Shown one piece after another: positions 15,710-24,284 of a DNA stretch of 45,686 nucleotides. Origin of the DNA: DATJZH01 sp052146815 (GTDB lineage Bacteria; Actinomycetota; Actinomycetes; Streptosporangiales; Streptosporangiaceae); NCBI GenBank assembly GCA_052146815.1, contig JBKQMG010000113.1:1-45686 (forward strand), read 5' to 3'. Position 1 is the first letter of the stretch; each line of letters starts with the position of its first letter. The position numbers and the translations under genes were made by a program. Under the pieces are notes generated by a model. That model was given only the letters and a program-made list of their open reading frames with translations. It was not told the origin of the DNA and did no database searches.

Positions 15710-17590
15710 ATGGGGCTAGCCCCACAGCAGCACAAACAATCGAGATTCAGGCTCCGCAGCCGCAAGATGCTCGCGGTCAGCGGAGCTGCGGTCGCGCTTG
15801 CCCTCGTCGCAGCGGGCTGCGGGGGCAGCAGCGGAAGCAGCAGCACGGGCTCGGGGTCGTCCACGCCCGTCACCGGCGGCACGGCCGTCATGGCGGAGCC
15901 GCCGGCGACCACGCCCAACTACATCTTCCCGTTCGAGAGCAGCGCCTACATCAGCGTCATCAACTCCAGCTACTTCGCTGAGCTGATGTACCGGCCGCTG
16001 TACTGGTTCGGCACGGGCAGCCAGCCGACCGTGAACCAGTCGGTGAGCCTGGCGAACCTGCCGACCTTCAGCGGCAACAAGGTCACCATCAAGCTGAAGA
16101 ACTACAAGTGGTCCAACGGCACCCCGGTGACCGCCCAGAACGTCGTCTTCTGGCTGAACATGGAGCAGGCCGTCGGGGACATCGACTACGGCGCCTACAC
16201 CGGGTTCCCGAACACGGTCGTGACGGGCATCAAGGCGGTCAGCCCGACCGAGCTGACGATGACCCTGGATAAGGCGTACTCGCACAACTGGTTCCTCTAC
16301 AACGAGCTGAGCCAGATCACGCCGATGCCGACCGCGTGGGACCGCACCGCCAGCGGCCCGAGCCACTGCACCACGACGGTCAGCGACTGCAAGGCGGTCT
16401 ACACCTACCTGGACGCCCAGTCCAAGAACCTCAGCAGCTACGTGTCGTCGCCGCTGTGGTCGGTCGTGGACGGCCCGTGGAAGCTCAGCGCGTTCAACGC
16501 GGACGGTCACATCACCTACGTCCCGAACAAGTCCTACTCCGGCCCGGTGAAGCCCAAGCTGGCGCAGTTCCAGCTGGCCCCGTTCACCACCGACACCGCT
16601 GAGTACAGCGTCCTGCAGTCGCCGAGCAGCAGCAGCAAGATCGACGTCGGCTACGTCCCGACGGAGGACCTGGCGGCGAAGCCCGCTAACGCCACGGTCG
16701 GGACGAACCCGATCGCCAGCAAGGGCTACAGCATGCACGCGCTGCCCATCTGGGGCATCAACTACTACGTGGTGAACTTCCAGAGCACCACGGGCAACGG
16801 GCCGATCATCAAGCAGCTGTACTTCCGGCAGGCCCTGGCCTACCTGATGAACCAGGAAGCGGTGATCAAGGGCCCGCTCAAGGGCTACGGCACCGCCACG
16901 GTCGGCCCGGTGGCCTCGGCGCCGGTGACCCAGTTCCTGTCACCGCAGGGCAAGCAGGGCGACCCGTTCCCGTTCAACTCGTCGAAGGCCAAGAGCCTGC
17001 TGTCCAGTCACGGCTGGAAGGTGGCGCCGCAGGGCGTGACCACGTGCACGGACCCGTCCAAGTGCGGCCCTGGCGTCAAGCAGGGGCAGCAGCTGAAGTT
17101 CAACTTCCCGTACGCGACCGGTACCGCGTGGATTGACGCGGAAATGACGCAGCTGCAGTCCAATGCGGCCGCGGTGGGCATCAAGCTCAACCTGGAGCCC
17201 AAGCCGTTCAACCAGGTGACCGCCCTCGCCGCCGGTAACTGCGTCGTCGCCAAGATCCCGTGTAACTGGGACATGGCGAACTGGGGCGGCGGCTGGTCGT
17301 TCGCACCCGACTACCTGCCCACCGGCGAGACGCTGTTCAAGTGCGGCGCCATCGCCAACTCCGGCGGGTACTGCGACAAGCAGAACGACTCGCTGATCGA
17401 CACCACGCTGACCAACAGCAGCAACCAGGCCCTGTACACCTGGCAGGACTACCTGGCGCCCAAGCTGCCGGTGATGTGGCAGCCGAACGCCGACTACGCG
17501 GTGTACGAGATCAACGCCAGCCTGCACGGTGTCTGGCCGCTGGCCCCGACACTTAGCCTTAACCCGGAAGACTGGTACTTTACGAAGTAG
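15710..17590 (+). CDS. Peptide/opine ABC transporter substrate-binding lipoprotein (SBP family 5)
   Basis: Extracytoplasmic binding protein of a peptide- or nickel-type importer, 626 residues. The signal peptide has basic residues (RFRLRSRK), a hydrophobic run and a lipobox VAAGC with Cys37 as the lipidated residue, then a Ser/Gly linker. The mature part has family-5 features: YRPLYWFG, LKNYKWSNGTPVTAQNVVF and TLDKAYSHNWFLYNELSQITPMP. The C-terminal half carries an extra Cys-rich region (Cys in TTCTDPSKCGPG and VVAKIPCNWDMAN) that may form disulphides. Start ATG at 15710 with AAAGGAG at 15695-15701. First gene of the operon; hairpins follow it. The ligand is unknown. Confidence 0.9.
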   Translation: MGLAPQQHKQSRFRLRSRKMLAVSGAAVALALVAAGCGGSSGSSSTGSGSSTPVTGGTAVMAEPPATTPNYIFPFESSAYISVINSSYFAELMYRPLYWFGTGSQPTVNQSVSLANLPTFSGNKVTIKLKNYKWSNGTPVTAQNVVFWLNMEQAVGDIDYGAYTGFPNTVVTGIKAVSPTELTMTLDKAYSHNWFLYNELSQITPMPTAWDRTASGPSHCTTTVSDCKAVYTYLDAQSKNLSSYVSSPLWSVVDGPWKLSAFNADGHITYVPNKSYSGPVKPKLAQFQLAPFTTDTAEYSVLQSPSSSSKIDVGYVPTEDLAAKPANATVGTNPIASKGYSMHALPIWGINYYVVNFQSTTGNGPIIKQLYFRQALAYLMNQEAVIKGPLKGYGTATVGPVASAPVTQFLSPQGKQGDPFPFNSSKAKSLLSSHGWKVAPQGVTTCTDPSKCGPGVKQGQQLKFNFPYATGTAWIDAEMTQLQSNAAAVGIKLNLEPKPFNQVTALAAGNCVVAKIPCNWDMANWGGGWSFAPDYLPTGETLFKCGAIANSGGYCDKQNDSLIDTTLTNSSNQALYTWQDYLAPKLPVMWQPNADYAVYEINASLHGVWPLAPTLSLNPEDWYFTK

Positions 17591-17598
17591 CCGCCGGT

Positions 17599-17664
17599 AG
17601 CCGGTTTACCGGCTGCTGACTGCTCCGGGAGTGCCGGGGTTTATCCCTCGGCACTCCCGGAGCA
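17599..17664 (+). terminator. Tandem hairpins between binding-protein and permease genes
   Basis: A small hairpin, AGCCGG-TTTA-CCGGCT (17599-17614), is followed by a large one with perfect 16-base arms, TGCTCCGGGAGTGCCG (17621-17636) and complement (17649-17664), and an inner GGG/CCC pairing. No U-tract follows. The large hairpin ends six bases before the permease ribosome site. It probably stabilises the binding-protein message or partly terminates, so that binding protein is made in excess over the membrane parts. Confidence 0.65.
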
Positions 17665-17682
17665 TGCCTGGAAGGAGGACAG

Positions 17683-18642
17683 TTGGCAGTCTTTCTCGTG
17701 CGCAGGGTCATCCAGGCGCTCATCGTGCTGTTGCTGGTGACCATGATCACCTTCATATTGCTGCGGGCGATCCCCGGCAACCCGGCTATCGCCATCATGG
17801 GCCCCGGCGCCTACCGGAACCCGGGCGCGATTAAGTTGTTTGATAAGACCTATGGCTTCAACCTGCCCTGGTACCGCCAGTACCTGCAGTGGCTGGGAAA
17901 TATCATTCACGGAAATCTCGGCTACTCGTGGAACCTGAACCAGAGCGTGGCCTCGCTGCTCGCCAACCGCCTGCCGAAGACCATCCTCCTGGTCGGCATC
18001 TCGACCGTCTTGGCGATTGTCGTGGCCGTCCCGATCGGCATGATCCAGGCCGTCCGGCGCAACAAGTTCTCTGACCAGTTCTTCAACGGGTTCTCCACCG
18101 TCTTCTACGCCACGCCGTCATTCCTGCTCGGCATCCTGCTGATCCTGGCGTTCTCCATCAAGATCCCGATCTTCCCGGCGGAGGGCCCGCAGGGGGAGGG
18201 ACTGGGCTCCGTCTTCGGGAACTTCAACGCCCTGGTCCTGCCGATCGTCTCGCTGGCCCTGATCACGTTCGCGCTGTTCAGCCGGTACATGCGCTCCTCC
18301 GTACTGGATAACATCAGCGAGGACTACGTAAGGACCGCGAAGGCCAAGGGCGCCAGCGAGCGGCGGATTCTGCTCCGGCATGTGATGCGCAACTCGCTGA
18401 TCCCGATCGCGACCCTGATCGGACTGAGCCTGCCCGGCATCCTGTCCGGGGCACTGATCACCGAGGCCGTCTTCAACTACCCGGGCATGGGCCTGCTGTT
18501 CTACCAGCAGGCGCAGAAACAGGACTATCCGACGCTTCTCGGCATCGTGGTGGTGGTCGCAGTGGCCACGGTGGTGGGCTCGCTGCTCGCCGACGTCCTG
18601 TACGCAGTGCTCGACCCCCGGGTGAGGTACGTGAGCTCATGA
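17683..18642 (+). CDS. Peptide ABC importer permease (DppB/OppB type)
   Basis: First membrane subunit of the importer, 319 residues, with six predicted membrane helices beginning VIQALIVLLLVTMITFILL. The cytoplasmic coupling loop EDYVRTAKAKGASERRILLRH is the family EAA motif. The N-terminal MAVFLVRRVIQ and periplasmic GNPA segment match DppB. Start is TTG at 17683, with GAAGGAGG at 17671-17678. The stop overlaps the next permease start by four bases (ATGA), so the two are coupled. Confidence 0.93.
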   Translation: MAVFLVRRVIQALIVLLLVTMITFILLRAIPGNPAIAIMGPGAYRNPGAIKLFDKTYGFNLPWYRQYLQWLGNIIHGNLGYSWNLNQSVASLLANRLPKTILLVGISTVLAIVVAVPIGMIQAVRRNKFSDQFFNGFSTVFYATPSFLLGILLILAFSIKIPIFPAEGPQGEGLGSVFGNFNALVLPIVSLALITFALFSRYMRSSVLDNISEDYVRTAKAKGASERRILLRHVMRNSLIPIATLIGLSLPGILSGALITEAVFNYPGMGLLFYQQAQKQDYPTLLGIVVVVAVATVVGSLLADVLYAVLDPRVRYVSS

Positions 18643-19616
18643 GCATCCTTAATGTCCCCCCAGAAGTCCCCGATCCGTCCAACCCGTCGGCGGTCGGCCT
18701 GGCCGAGATCCCCGAGGTCGCCGCAGGTGACGCGGCGGTCGCCGCCGGCATCCTGCCGGCCGGCAAGCCGCGCAGCGCCTTCCGCCGCGGCGTCGAGGTC
18801 TTCGTCGAGAACAAAGTCGCCGTGGCGGGCGTCGCCATCATCGTGGCGATGGTGGTGTTCTGCTTCCTCGGGCCGCTGGTCTACCACGGCAACATCACGC
18901 ATGTGGACTTTGCCAACGAGACGCTGCCGCCCGGTGCCGGGCATCCGCTCGGCACGGACGCCAACGGCAACGACGTGCTGGCCCGGCTGATGTCGTCCGG
19001 GCAGATCTCGCTGGAGGTCGGCATCGCCGCCGCCCTGCTCGCCACCGTCGTGGGCGTGCTGTGGGGCGCGATCGCCGGATACTTCGGCGGCATCCTGGAC
19101 GCGGTGATGATGCGCATCGTCGACGCGGTGCTCTCCATCCCGATCCTGTTCCTGCTCCTGGTGGTCGTCTCGCTGGTCACGCCGACCGAGCCGATCCTGA
19201 TCCTGGTCATCGCGCTGACCTCCTGGCTGACGACCGCCCGGCTGGTGCGCGGCGAGGCGCTCTCGCTGCGCGTGCGGGACTACGTGCAGGCGATGAAGGT
19301 GATGGGCGGCGGCAGCACCCGGGCGGTACTGCGCCATATCGCCCCCAATGCCATCGGAACCATCATGGTCAACGCCACGTTCCAGGTAGCAGACGCCATC
19401 GCGTTCATCGTGGCGCTCAGCTACCTCGGGCTTGGCATCAGGCCGCCGCAGGAGGACTGGGGCGCGATGCTCAGCCAGGGCGTCCAGTACGTCAACCTGG
19501 GCTACTGGTGGCTGATCTTCCCGGCCGGGCTCGCCATCGTGCTGGTCATCACCGCCGCGCTGTGGATCGGCGAAGGTCTGCGGGACGCGGTCGAGGTCCG
19601 GCTGCAGCGGCGCTAG
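18639..19616 (+). CDS. Peptide ABC importer permease (DppC/OppC type)
   Basis: Second membrane subunit, 325 residues. A soluble N-terminus of about 50 residues precedes the first helix (VAVAGVAIIVAMVVFCFLGP). GAGHPLGTDANGNDVLARL is the conserved DppC periplasmic motif. The coupling loop is LRVRDYVQAMKVMGGGSTR, followed by RHIAPNAIGTIMV. ATG at 18639 lies in an ATGA overlap with the upstream gene. 64 bases separate it from the ATPase gene. Confidence 0.93.
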   Translation: MSILNVPPEVPDPSNPSAVGLAEIPEVAAGDAAVAAGILPAGKPRSAFRRGVEVFVENKVAVAGVAIIVAMVVFCFLGPLVYHGNITHVDFANETLPPGAGHPLGTDANGNDVLARLMSSGQISLEVGIAAALLATVVGVLWGAIAGYFGGILDAVMMRIVDAVLSIPILFLLLVVVSLVTPTEPILILVIALTSWLTTARLVRGEALSLRVRDYVQAMKVMGGGSTRAVLRHIAPNAIGTIMVNATFQVADAIAFIVALSYLGLGIRPPQEDWGAMLSQGVQYVNLGYWWLIFPAGLAIVLVITAALWIGEGLRDAVEVRLQRR

Positions 19617-19680
19617 CCGCCCGCGCCGGCTCCCGGGTTGGCGGCCGGGATACCTGTCTCAACGAGAATGACGAGGACGC

Positions 19681-21750
19681 ATGGCCCCTCTGCTGGAAAT
19701 TGAGGATCTGCACACCGATATCCGGCTGCGCACCGCGACGGTGCACGCGCTCGACGGCGTGAGCCTGAACGTCGAGGCGGGCGAATGCCTCGGCATCGTC
19801 GGCGAGTCGGGCTGCGGCAAGACGATGACGGCTCTGTCGATCATGCAGCTGCTGCCGCCCGGCGGGCACATCACCGGCGGCCGGATCAAGCTGGGCGGCC
19901 AGGAGATCTCCTCGCTGAACGACGATGGCATGCGCCACGTCCGCGGCAACGAGGTCGGGATGATCTTCCAGGATCCGATGACGTCGCTCAACCCGACCAT
20001 GACGATCGGCGAGCAGATCGCCGAGACGGTGCTGCTGCACCGCGGCGTCGACAAGAAGGCCGGGCTGGCCCGCGCGGCCGAGGTGCTCGGCCTGGTCGGG
20101 ATGCCGAGGCCCGAGGAGCGGGTCAAGAACTACCCGCACCAGCTGTCGGGCGGAATGCGCCAGCGCGTCATGATCGCCATGGCGCTGGCCTGCGAGCCCA
20201 AGCTGCTGATCGCCGACGAGCCGACGACCGCGCTCGACGTGACGATCCAGAAGCAGATCCTGGAACTGATCGACGACCTGCGCAAGCGCCTCGGCATGGC
20301 GGTCATCCTGGTGACCCACGACCTGGGCGTCATCGCCGGCCGCGCCGACCGGGCCGTCGTCATGTACGCCGGCCGGGTCACCGAGACCACCACCACCAAG
20401 CGCCTGTTCGCCAACCCGCGCCACCCCTACACCGAGGCGCTGTTCGAGGCGCTGCCGGAGAAGGCCGCGGACTCCGCGGCCCGGCTGTACAACATCCCGG
20501 GCCAGCCCCCGGACCTGACCGCGCCACCGACAGGCTGCAAGTTCGCCGCCCGATGCCGCTACGTGCAGGACACCTGCCGGGAGACCGAGCCAGGCCTCAC
20601 CGGCGACACCTGGGACCACGCCTACCGGTGCTACTTCCCGGTCGGCCGGCAGACCGACGAGGAGGTGCACGCTAAGGCCGCGGCCGAGAAGGCCCGCACG
20701 ATGCGCACGGCCCGCGACTCCGTCAGCAGCGAGCCGCTGCTGCGCGTCGACGGCCTGGTGAAGAACTTCTCGGTCACCGCCGGGGCCGTGCTGCAGCGCA
20801 AGATCGGCGCGGTCAGCGCGGTCGCTGACGTCAGCTTCTCGATCCTGCCCGGCCAGACGTTCGGCATGGTCGGCGAGTCAGGCTGCGGCAAGACCACCAT
20901 CGGGCGGCTGATCGCGGGCCTGGAGACGGCCAACGCCGGCTCGATCGTGCTGGAAGGCGAGGACCTGGTGAAGCTCAGCACCAGGGAGCGGCGCCAGCGG
21001 GCCAGCAAGGTCCAGCTGATGTTCCAGGACTCCTACGCGTCGATGGACCCGCGGATGCGCGTCGGCCCGATCCTGCGCGAGCCGCTGGCGATCCAGAACA
21101 TCGGCAACAAGCGCGAGCAGCAGCGCAAGATCGAGGCGATGCTCGACGAAGTCGGCCTGCCGCGGGCGGCGCTCGAGCGCTATCCGCATGAGTTCTCCGG
21201 CGGCCAGCGGCAGCGTCTCGGCCTCGCCCGCGCGCTCATCCTCAACCCGAAGCTGCTGGTCGCGGACGAGCCGGTGTCGGCGCTCGATGTGTCCATCCAG
21301 GCGCAGATCCTCAACCTGATGCAGGACCTGCAGCGGGACATGGGCCTGACCTACCTGTTCATCTCCCATGACCTGTCCGTCGTGCGGTACCTGTCGGACA
21401 CCATCGGGGTGATGTACCTCGGCAAGCTGGTCGAGGCCGGCCCCGCGGACGAGGTCTACTACCGGCCGGTCCACCCGTACACCAAGGGCCTCATCGACAC
21501 GATCCCGGTCGCCGACCCGCGGATCGCTCAGGCCAGGGAAGAGAAGGGCGTGCGGGGCGAGCTGCCGTCGGCGATCAACCCGCCGTCGGGGTGCAGGTTC
21601 CGCACGCGCTGCCCGCTGGCGCAGGATCTGTGCGCTCAGGAGGAGCCGCCGATGCGGCCCTTCGCTGACGGGCATTTGGCCGCCTGCCACTTCCCGCTGC
21701 GCGAGCCGCAGACCGCAGGGGCCTCGGCCTCGGATTCGGCCGCCGTCTGA
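19681..21750 (+). CDS. Fused double ATPase of the peptide ABC importer (DppD-DppF type)
   Basis: One 689-residue polypeptide with both nucleotide-binding domains. Half 1 (about 1-330) has GESGCGKTMTALS, LSGGMRQRVMIAMAL and LLIADEPTTALDVTIQ. Half 2 (about 350-680) has GESGCGKTTIGRLI, FSGGQRQRLGLARAL and LLVADEPVSALDVSIQ. Each half ends with the oligopeptide-transporter domain (RHPYTEALFEALP; VHPYTKGLIDTIP) followed by four cysteines in identical spacing, C-x5-C-x6-C-x17-C. That pattern could bind an iron-sulphur cluster. Separate DppD and DppF are more common, but fused forms occur in actinomycetes. ATG at 19681 has GAGG a few bases upstream. Last gene of the operon. Confidence 0.93.
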   Translation: MAPLLEIEDLHTDIRLRTATVHALDGVSLNVEAGECLGIVGESGCGKTMTALSIMQLLPPGGHITGGRIKLGGQEISSLNDDGMRHVRGNEVGMIFQDPMTSLNPTMTIGEQIAETVLLHRGVDKKAGLARAAEVLGLVGMPRPEERVKNYPHQLSGGMRQRVMIAMALACEPKLLIADEPTTALDVTIQKQILELIDDLRKRLGMAVILVTHDLGVIAGRADRAVVMYAGRVTETTTTKRLFANPRHPYTEALFEALPEKAADSAARLYNIPGQPPDLTAPPTGCKFAARCRYVQDTCRETEPGLTGDTWDHAYRCYFPVGRQTDEEVHAKAAAEKARTMRTARDSVSSEPLLRVDGLVKNFSVTAGAVLQRKIGAVSAVADVSFSILPGQTFGMVGESGCGKTTIGRLIAGLETANAGSIVLEGEDLVKLSTRERRQRASKVQLMFQDSYASMDPRMRVGPILREPLAIQNIGNKREQQRKIEAMLDEVGLPRAALERYPHEFSGGQRQRLGLARALILNPKLLVADEPVSALDVSIQAQILNLMQDLQRDMGLTYLFISHDLSVVRYLSDTIGVMYLGKLVEAGPADEVYYRPVHPYTKGLIDTIPVADPRIAQAREEKGVRGELPSAINPPSGCRFRTRCPLAQDLCAQEEPPMRPFADGHLAACHFPLREPQTAGASASDSAAV

Positions 21751-21791
21751 CCGTCGGGCCAGCCGCCTGACGCGGTCGCGGCAGTCGCCAT

Positions 21792-21831
21792 GTCATGAAG
21801 CCCGCCCCCGGACCGGGGCGGGCTTCATGAC
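21792..21831. terminator. Strong hairpin terminator after the importer operon
   Basis: Perfect 17-base arms, GTCATGAAGCCCGCCCC and its complement, with a six-base loop, 41 bases past the importer stop. No U-tract on either side, which is common for actinobacterial terminators. Confidence 0.75.
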
Positions 21832-21911
21832 GTCCTAGTGGAGGGCGGCGCCGCGGCCCTCACGCCCGGGGCCACCGGCGGCCTTGCGCCGTCTTTGGCG
21901 CTGGCCGATAA

Positions 21912-22079
21912 TTTCTCCTGGCGCCGCCCCCGCCCGTCTTGCCGCGTGAGGCCAGGAACTGGTTCACGATCGGCCGCGATCAGGGCTGCGACCTGGTTCT
22001 CAGTGACCAGACGGCCATCCGCGCAGGCGACACCGTGAGCTTCGGGTGCCTGACGTTCATCGTCTCCGAGGGCGCCTGA
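21912..22079 (+). pseudogene. Probable remnant of an FHA-domain gene
   Basis: The frame is open from a TAA at 21909 to a TGA at 22077. It encodes a Pro-rich lead, then FTIGRDQGCDLVLSD, the first strands of an FHA phosphothreonine-binding domain, and directly after it AIRAGDTVSFGCLTFIV, the last strands. The middle (the SRxH and NGT region that binds phosphothreonine, about 40 residues) is missing without loss of frame. No ATG or GTG start fits; a TTG at 21939 is possible. It looks like a gene worn down by an internal deletion. The rest of 21751-22210 contains the terminator and nothing else I recognise. Confidence 0.42.
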
Positions 22080-22198
22080 GCCCGCCCCGCCAGGGAGAGC
22101 GCGGGCGATTCCCGGCTCCCTGACCACGCTGGCCAGCTCCGGCCGGGCCACGGCGGCGCTGCCGGCCGGTCGGGCAGCAGGCCGCTCGCCGCAGGCCG

Positions 22199-22204
22199 TA
22201 GAGT
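22199..22204 (+). promoter_or_regulatory. -10 box of the phosphatase operon
   Basis: TAGAGT six bases before the GTG start at 22211. The mRNA would begin at or next to the start codon. No clear -35 element. Confidence 0.4.
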
Positions 22205-22210
22205 CATGGA

Positions 22211-22915
22211 GTGACCTTGGTTCTGCTGGTGCGGCATGGGCTGACGGCGCCGACGGGGACCCTGCTGACCGGCTGGACTCCGGGCATCCCGCTCGATGAC
22301 CGCGGCCGCGCGCAGGCGGAAGCCCTCGGGGCTCGCCTGCGGCCGGTTCACCTGGACGCGATCGTGAGCAGCCCGCTGGAACGCTGCCGTCAGACCGCCG
22401 ATGCCATCGCGGACGTGCAGGAAGATCCCGCGGCGGCCGTCAAGGAGGACGAGCGGATAGGCGAGTGCCGGTACGGGGACTGGACCGGCAAGCCGCTGCG
22501 GCGGCTGGCCAAGGAACCGCTGTGGCGCGTCGTGCAGGCTCATCCGAGCGCGGTGCGCTTCCCCGGCGAAGACGGGGAGTCGATGCTGGACATGCAGCAC
22601 CGGGCGGTGGAGGCGGTACGGGACTGGAACAGCCGGCTCGGCCGGGACGCGGTCTATGCGATTTGCTCGCATGGCGATGTGATCAAGGCGATCCTCGCCG
22701 ATAGCCTGGGGCTGCACTTGGACATGTGCCAGCGGATCCAGGTTGACCCGTGCGCGCTCAGCGTGGTCCGCTACACGCCGCTGCGGCCATTCCTGCTGCG
22801 GATGAATGACACTGGGGGAGACGTTTCGAGTCTGAGGAAGCCAGCCGGCAAGCCGCCGCGGACGTCGGCCCGTGGTGAGGGCGACGCGCAGGTCGGCGGC
22901 GGCGCGGGAGGATAG
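22211..22915 (+). CDS. Histidine phosphatase, MSMEG_4193 family
   Basis: A phosphoglycerate-mutase-like hydrolase, 234 residues, with catalytic His9 in LLVRHGLTAPTG and the second active-site His in ICSHGDVIKAIL. SSPLERCRQTAD holds a phosphate-binding Arg. The C-terminal 35 residues are a polar tail. The family is recognised by position: beside DUF3090 and SCO1664-type genes in most mycothiol-producing actinobacteria, as here. GTG start at 22211, with a -10 box six bases upstream and no Shine-Dalgarno sequence. Substrate unknown. Confidence 0.88.
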   Translation: MTLVLLVRHGLTAPTGTLLTGWTPGIPLDDRGRAQAEALGARLRPVHLDAIVSSPLERCRQTADAIADVQEDPAAAVKEDERIGECRYGDWTGKPLRRLAKEPLWRVVQAHPSAVRFPGEDGESMLDMQHRAVEAVRDWNSRLGRDAVYAICSHGDVIKAILADSLGLHLDMCQRIQVDPCALSVVRYTPLRPFLLRMNDTGGDVSSLRKPAGKPPRTSARGEGDAQVGGGAGG

Positions 22916-22919
22916 GGTC

Positions 22920-23480
22920 ATGCCGGTCTATTCGTACGACCCACCGGAGAGATTCATCGCCGGAACAGTCGGCCAGCCGGGAGAGCGGACGTTCTATCTC
23001 CAGGCACGGGCGGCCGGACGGGTCACCAGTGTCGCCCTGGAGAAAGGACAGGTCAGCCAGCTGGCCGAGCGGCTCGACGAGCTGCTGGACGAGGTGCTGC
23101 GCCGCACTGGCGCCAGTCCTGCTGTGCCTGCCGCGCCGTCGGCCGGGCTGGCCGACGACGGGCCGCTTGAGCTGCCGCTGACCGAGGACTTCCGGGTCGG
23201 CGCCATCGCGCTGGCCTGGGATCATGACGACGGCCGGGTCATCATCGAGGCGCAGGAAGAAACCGACGAGCCGATCGAGCCGCTGGCCGACGACGTTCCC
23301 GACGACGGCCCCGGAGTCCTGCGGGTCCGGCTTACCGCGGCTGCCGCGCGGGCGTTCTCCCAGCGCGCTCTGCGAGTCGTCAGCCAGGGCCGTCCTCCCT
23401 GCCCGCTCTGCGGGCTGCCGCTTGAGGCATCGGGCCACGTCTGCCCGCGGCAGAACGGCCACCGGGCCGGCCATGGCTGA
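22920..23480 (+). CDS. DUF3090 family protein
   Basis: Conserved actinobacterial protein of unknown function, 186 residues. It begins MPVYSYDPPERFIAGTVGQ and has GERTFYLQARAAGRVTSVAL and RVGAIALAWDHDDGRVIIEA. It ends with a probable zinc-ribbon half, CPLCGLPLEASGHVCPRQNG, as relatives do. ATG at 22920 lies four bases past the phosphatase stop, with GGGAGGA at 22906-22912. Its own stop overlaps the next start, so the three genes form one coupled unit. Confidence 0.9.
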   Translation: MPVYSYDPPERFIAGTVGQPGERTFYLQARAAGRVTSVALEKGQVSQLAERLDELLDEVLRRTGASPAVPAAPSAGLADDGPLELPLTEDFRVGAIALAWDHDDGRVIIEAQEETDEPIEPLADDVPDDGPGVLRVRLTAAAARAFSQRALRVVSQGRPPCPLCGLPLEASGHVCPRQNGHRAGHG

Positions 23481-24258
23481 TTCCGCTGCCAGCCGGCAGG
23501 CTGGGGGCGAGCCGGCGGAGGACCCCGGCAGCGCCACGGAGCTGACCGAGGAAGCAGCCCTGGCCCTCCTCAGCGACGGTGAGCTGGACATCCAGGGGCG
23601 GCTGGTGGACGCGTCCAACGCGACCCTGTACTGCCTGGTCAGGCGCGACGACTGGCAGGCGGCCTGTGTGTACAAGCCGGTGGCCGGCGAACGTCCGCTG
23701 TGGGATTTCCCGTCCGGCTCGCTGGCGGGCCGCGAAGTGGCGGCCTACCAGGTGTCCCGTGCCGCCGGATGGGATGTCGCACCGCCCACCGTCTACCGGG
23801 ACGGCCCCTACGGGCCGGGCATGTGCCAGCTGTGGATAGACGCGGACGAGACGGTCGATCTGCTGGTCCTGGCCCGGCGCACCGACCATGCCGGGCTCCG
23901 CGAGATGGCGGTGTTCGACGCGGTCATCAACAACGCCGATCGCAAGATCGGCCACCTCCTGCCGGCCCCCGGCGGCCAGCTGTACGGCTGCGACCACGGG
24001 GTCTGTTTCGGCGAGGAATACAAGCTGCGGACCGTGCTGTGGCAGTGGCGGGGGCGCAAGCTGACGAGCCGGTCCGTCGCGGCGCTGAAGACCCTGCAGC
24101 AGAGTCTCGACGGCGGCGCGCTGGCGGATGAGCTGTCGCGGTGGCTCACTGCGGATGAGGTCGCGGCAACCCGGCAGCGGATCGACCTGCTGCTGGCTCA
24201 CCGGGTGCATCCTTACCCGCCCGAGGACTGGCCCGCGGTGCCGTGGCCGCCGATCTAG
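23473..24258 (+). CDS. SCO1664 family protein, kinase-like fold
   Basis: A 261-residue protein of a family found beside DUF3090. AVFDAVINNADRKIGHLL followed by LYGCDHGVCFGEEY resembles the catalytic loop and metal-binding motif of PI-kinase/HipA-like folds, and ACVYKPVAGERPLWDFP resembles the ATP-binding lysine segment. A phosphotransfer role is therefore an inference; no substrate is known. ATG at 23473 overlaps the DUF3090 coding end by eight bases. In mycobacteria mshC is found a few genes further on; here a convergent PAC2 gene follows immediately. Confidence 0.88.
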   Translation: MADSAASRQAGGEPAEDPGSATELTEEAALALLSDGELDIQGRLVDASNATLYCLVRRDDWQAACVYKPVAGERPLWDFPSGSLAGREVAAYQVSRAAGWDVAPPTVYRDGPYGPGMCQLWIDADETVDLLVLARRTDHAGLREMAVFDAVINNADRKIGHLLPAPGGQLYGCDHGVCFGEEYKLRTVLWQWRGRKLTSRSVAALKTLQQSLDGGALADELSRWLTADEVAATRQRIDLLLAHRVHPYPPEDWPAVPWPPI

Positions 24259-24260
24259 CG

Positions 24261-24282
24261 CGGCAGTGATCTGGCGCTGCCG
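24261..24282. terminator. Weak hairpin between convergent genes
   Basis: CGGCAG-N10-CTGCCG in the 26-base gap between the SCO1664-type and PAC2 genes. The stem is only six base pairs; a bidirectional terminator is possible. Confidence 0.3.
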
Positions 24283-24284
24283 AG

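Noticed and set aside
21838..22038. 66-codon plus-strand open frame after the importer
   Set aside because: Arg/Ser-rich and overlaps the FHA-like frame, which has much better protein evidence.
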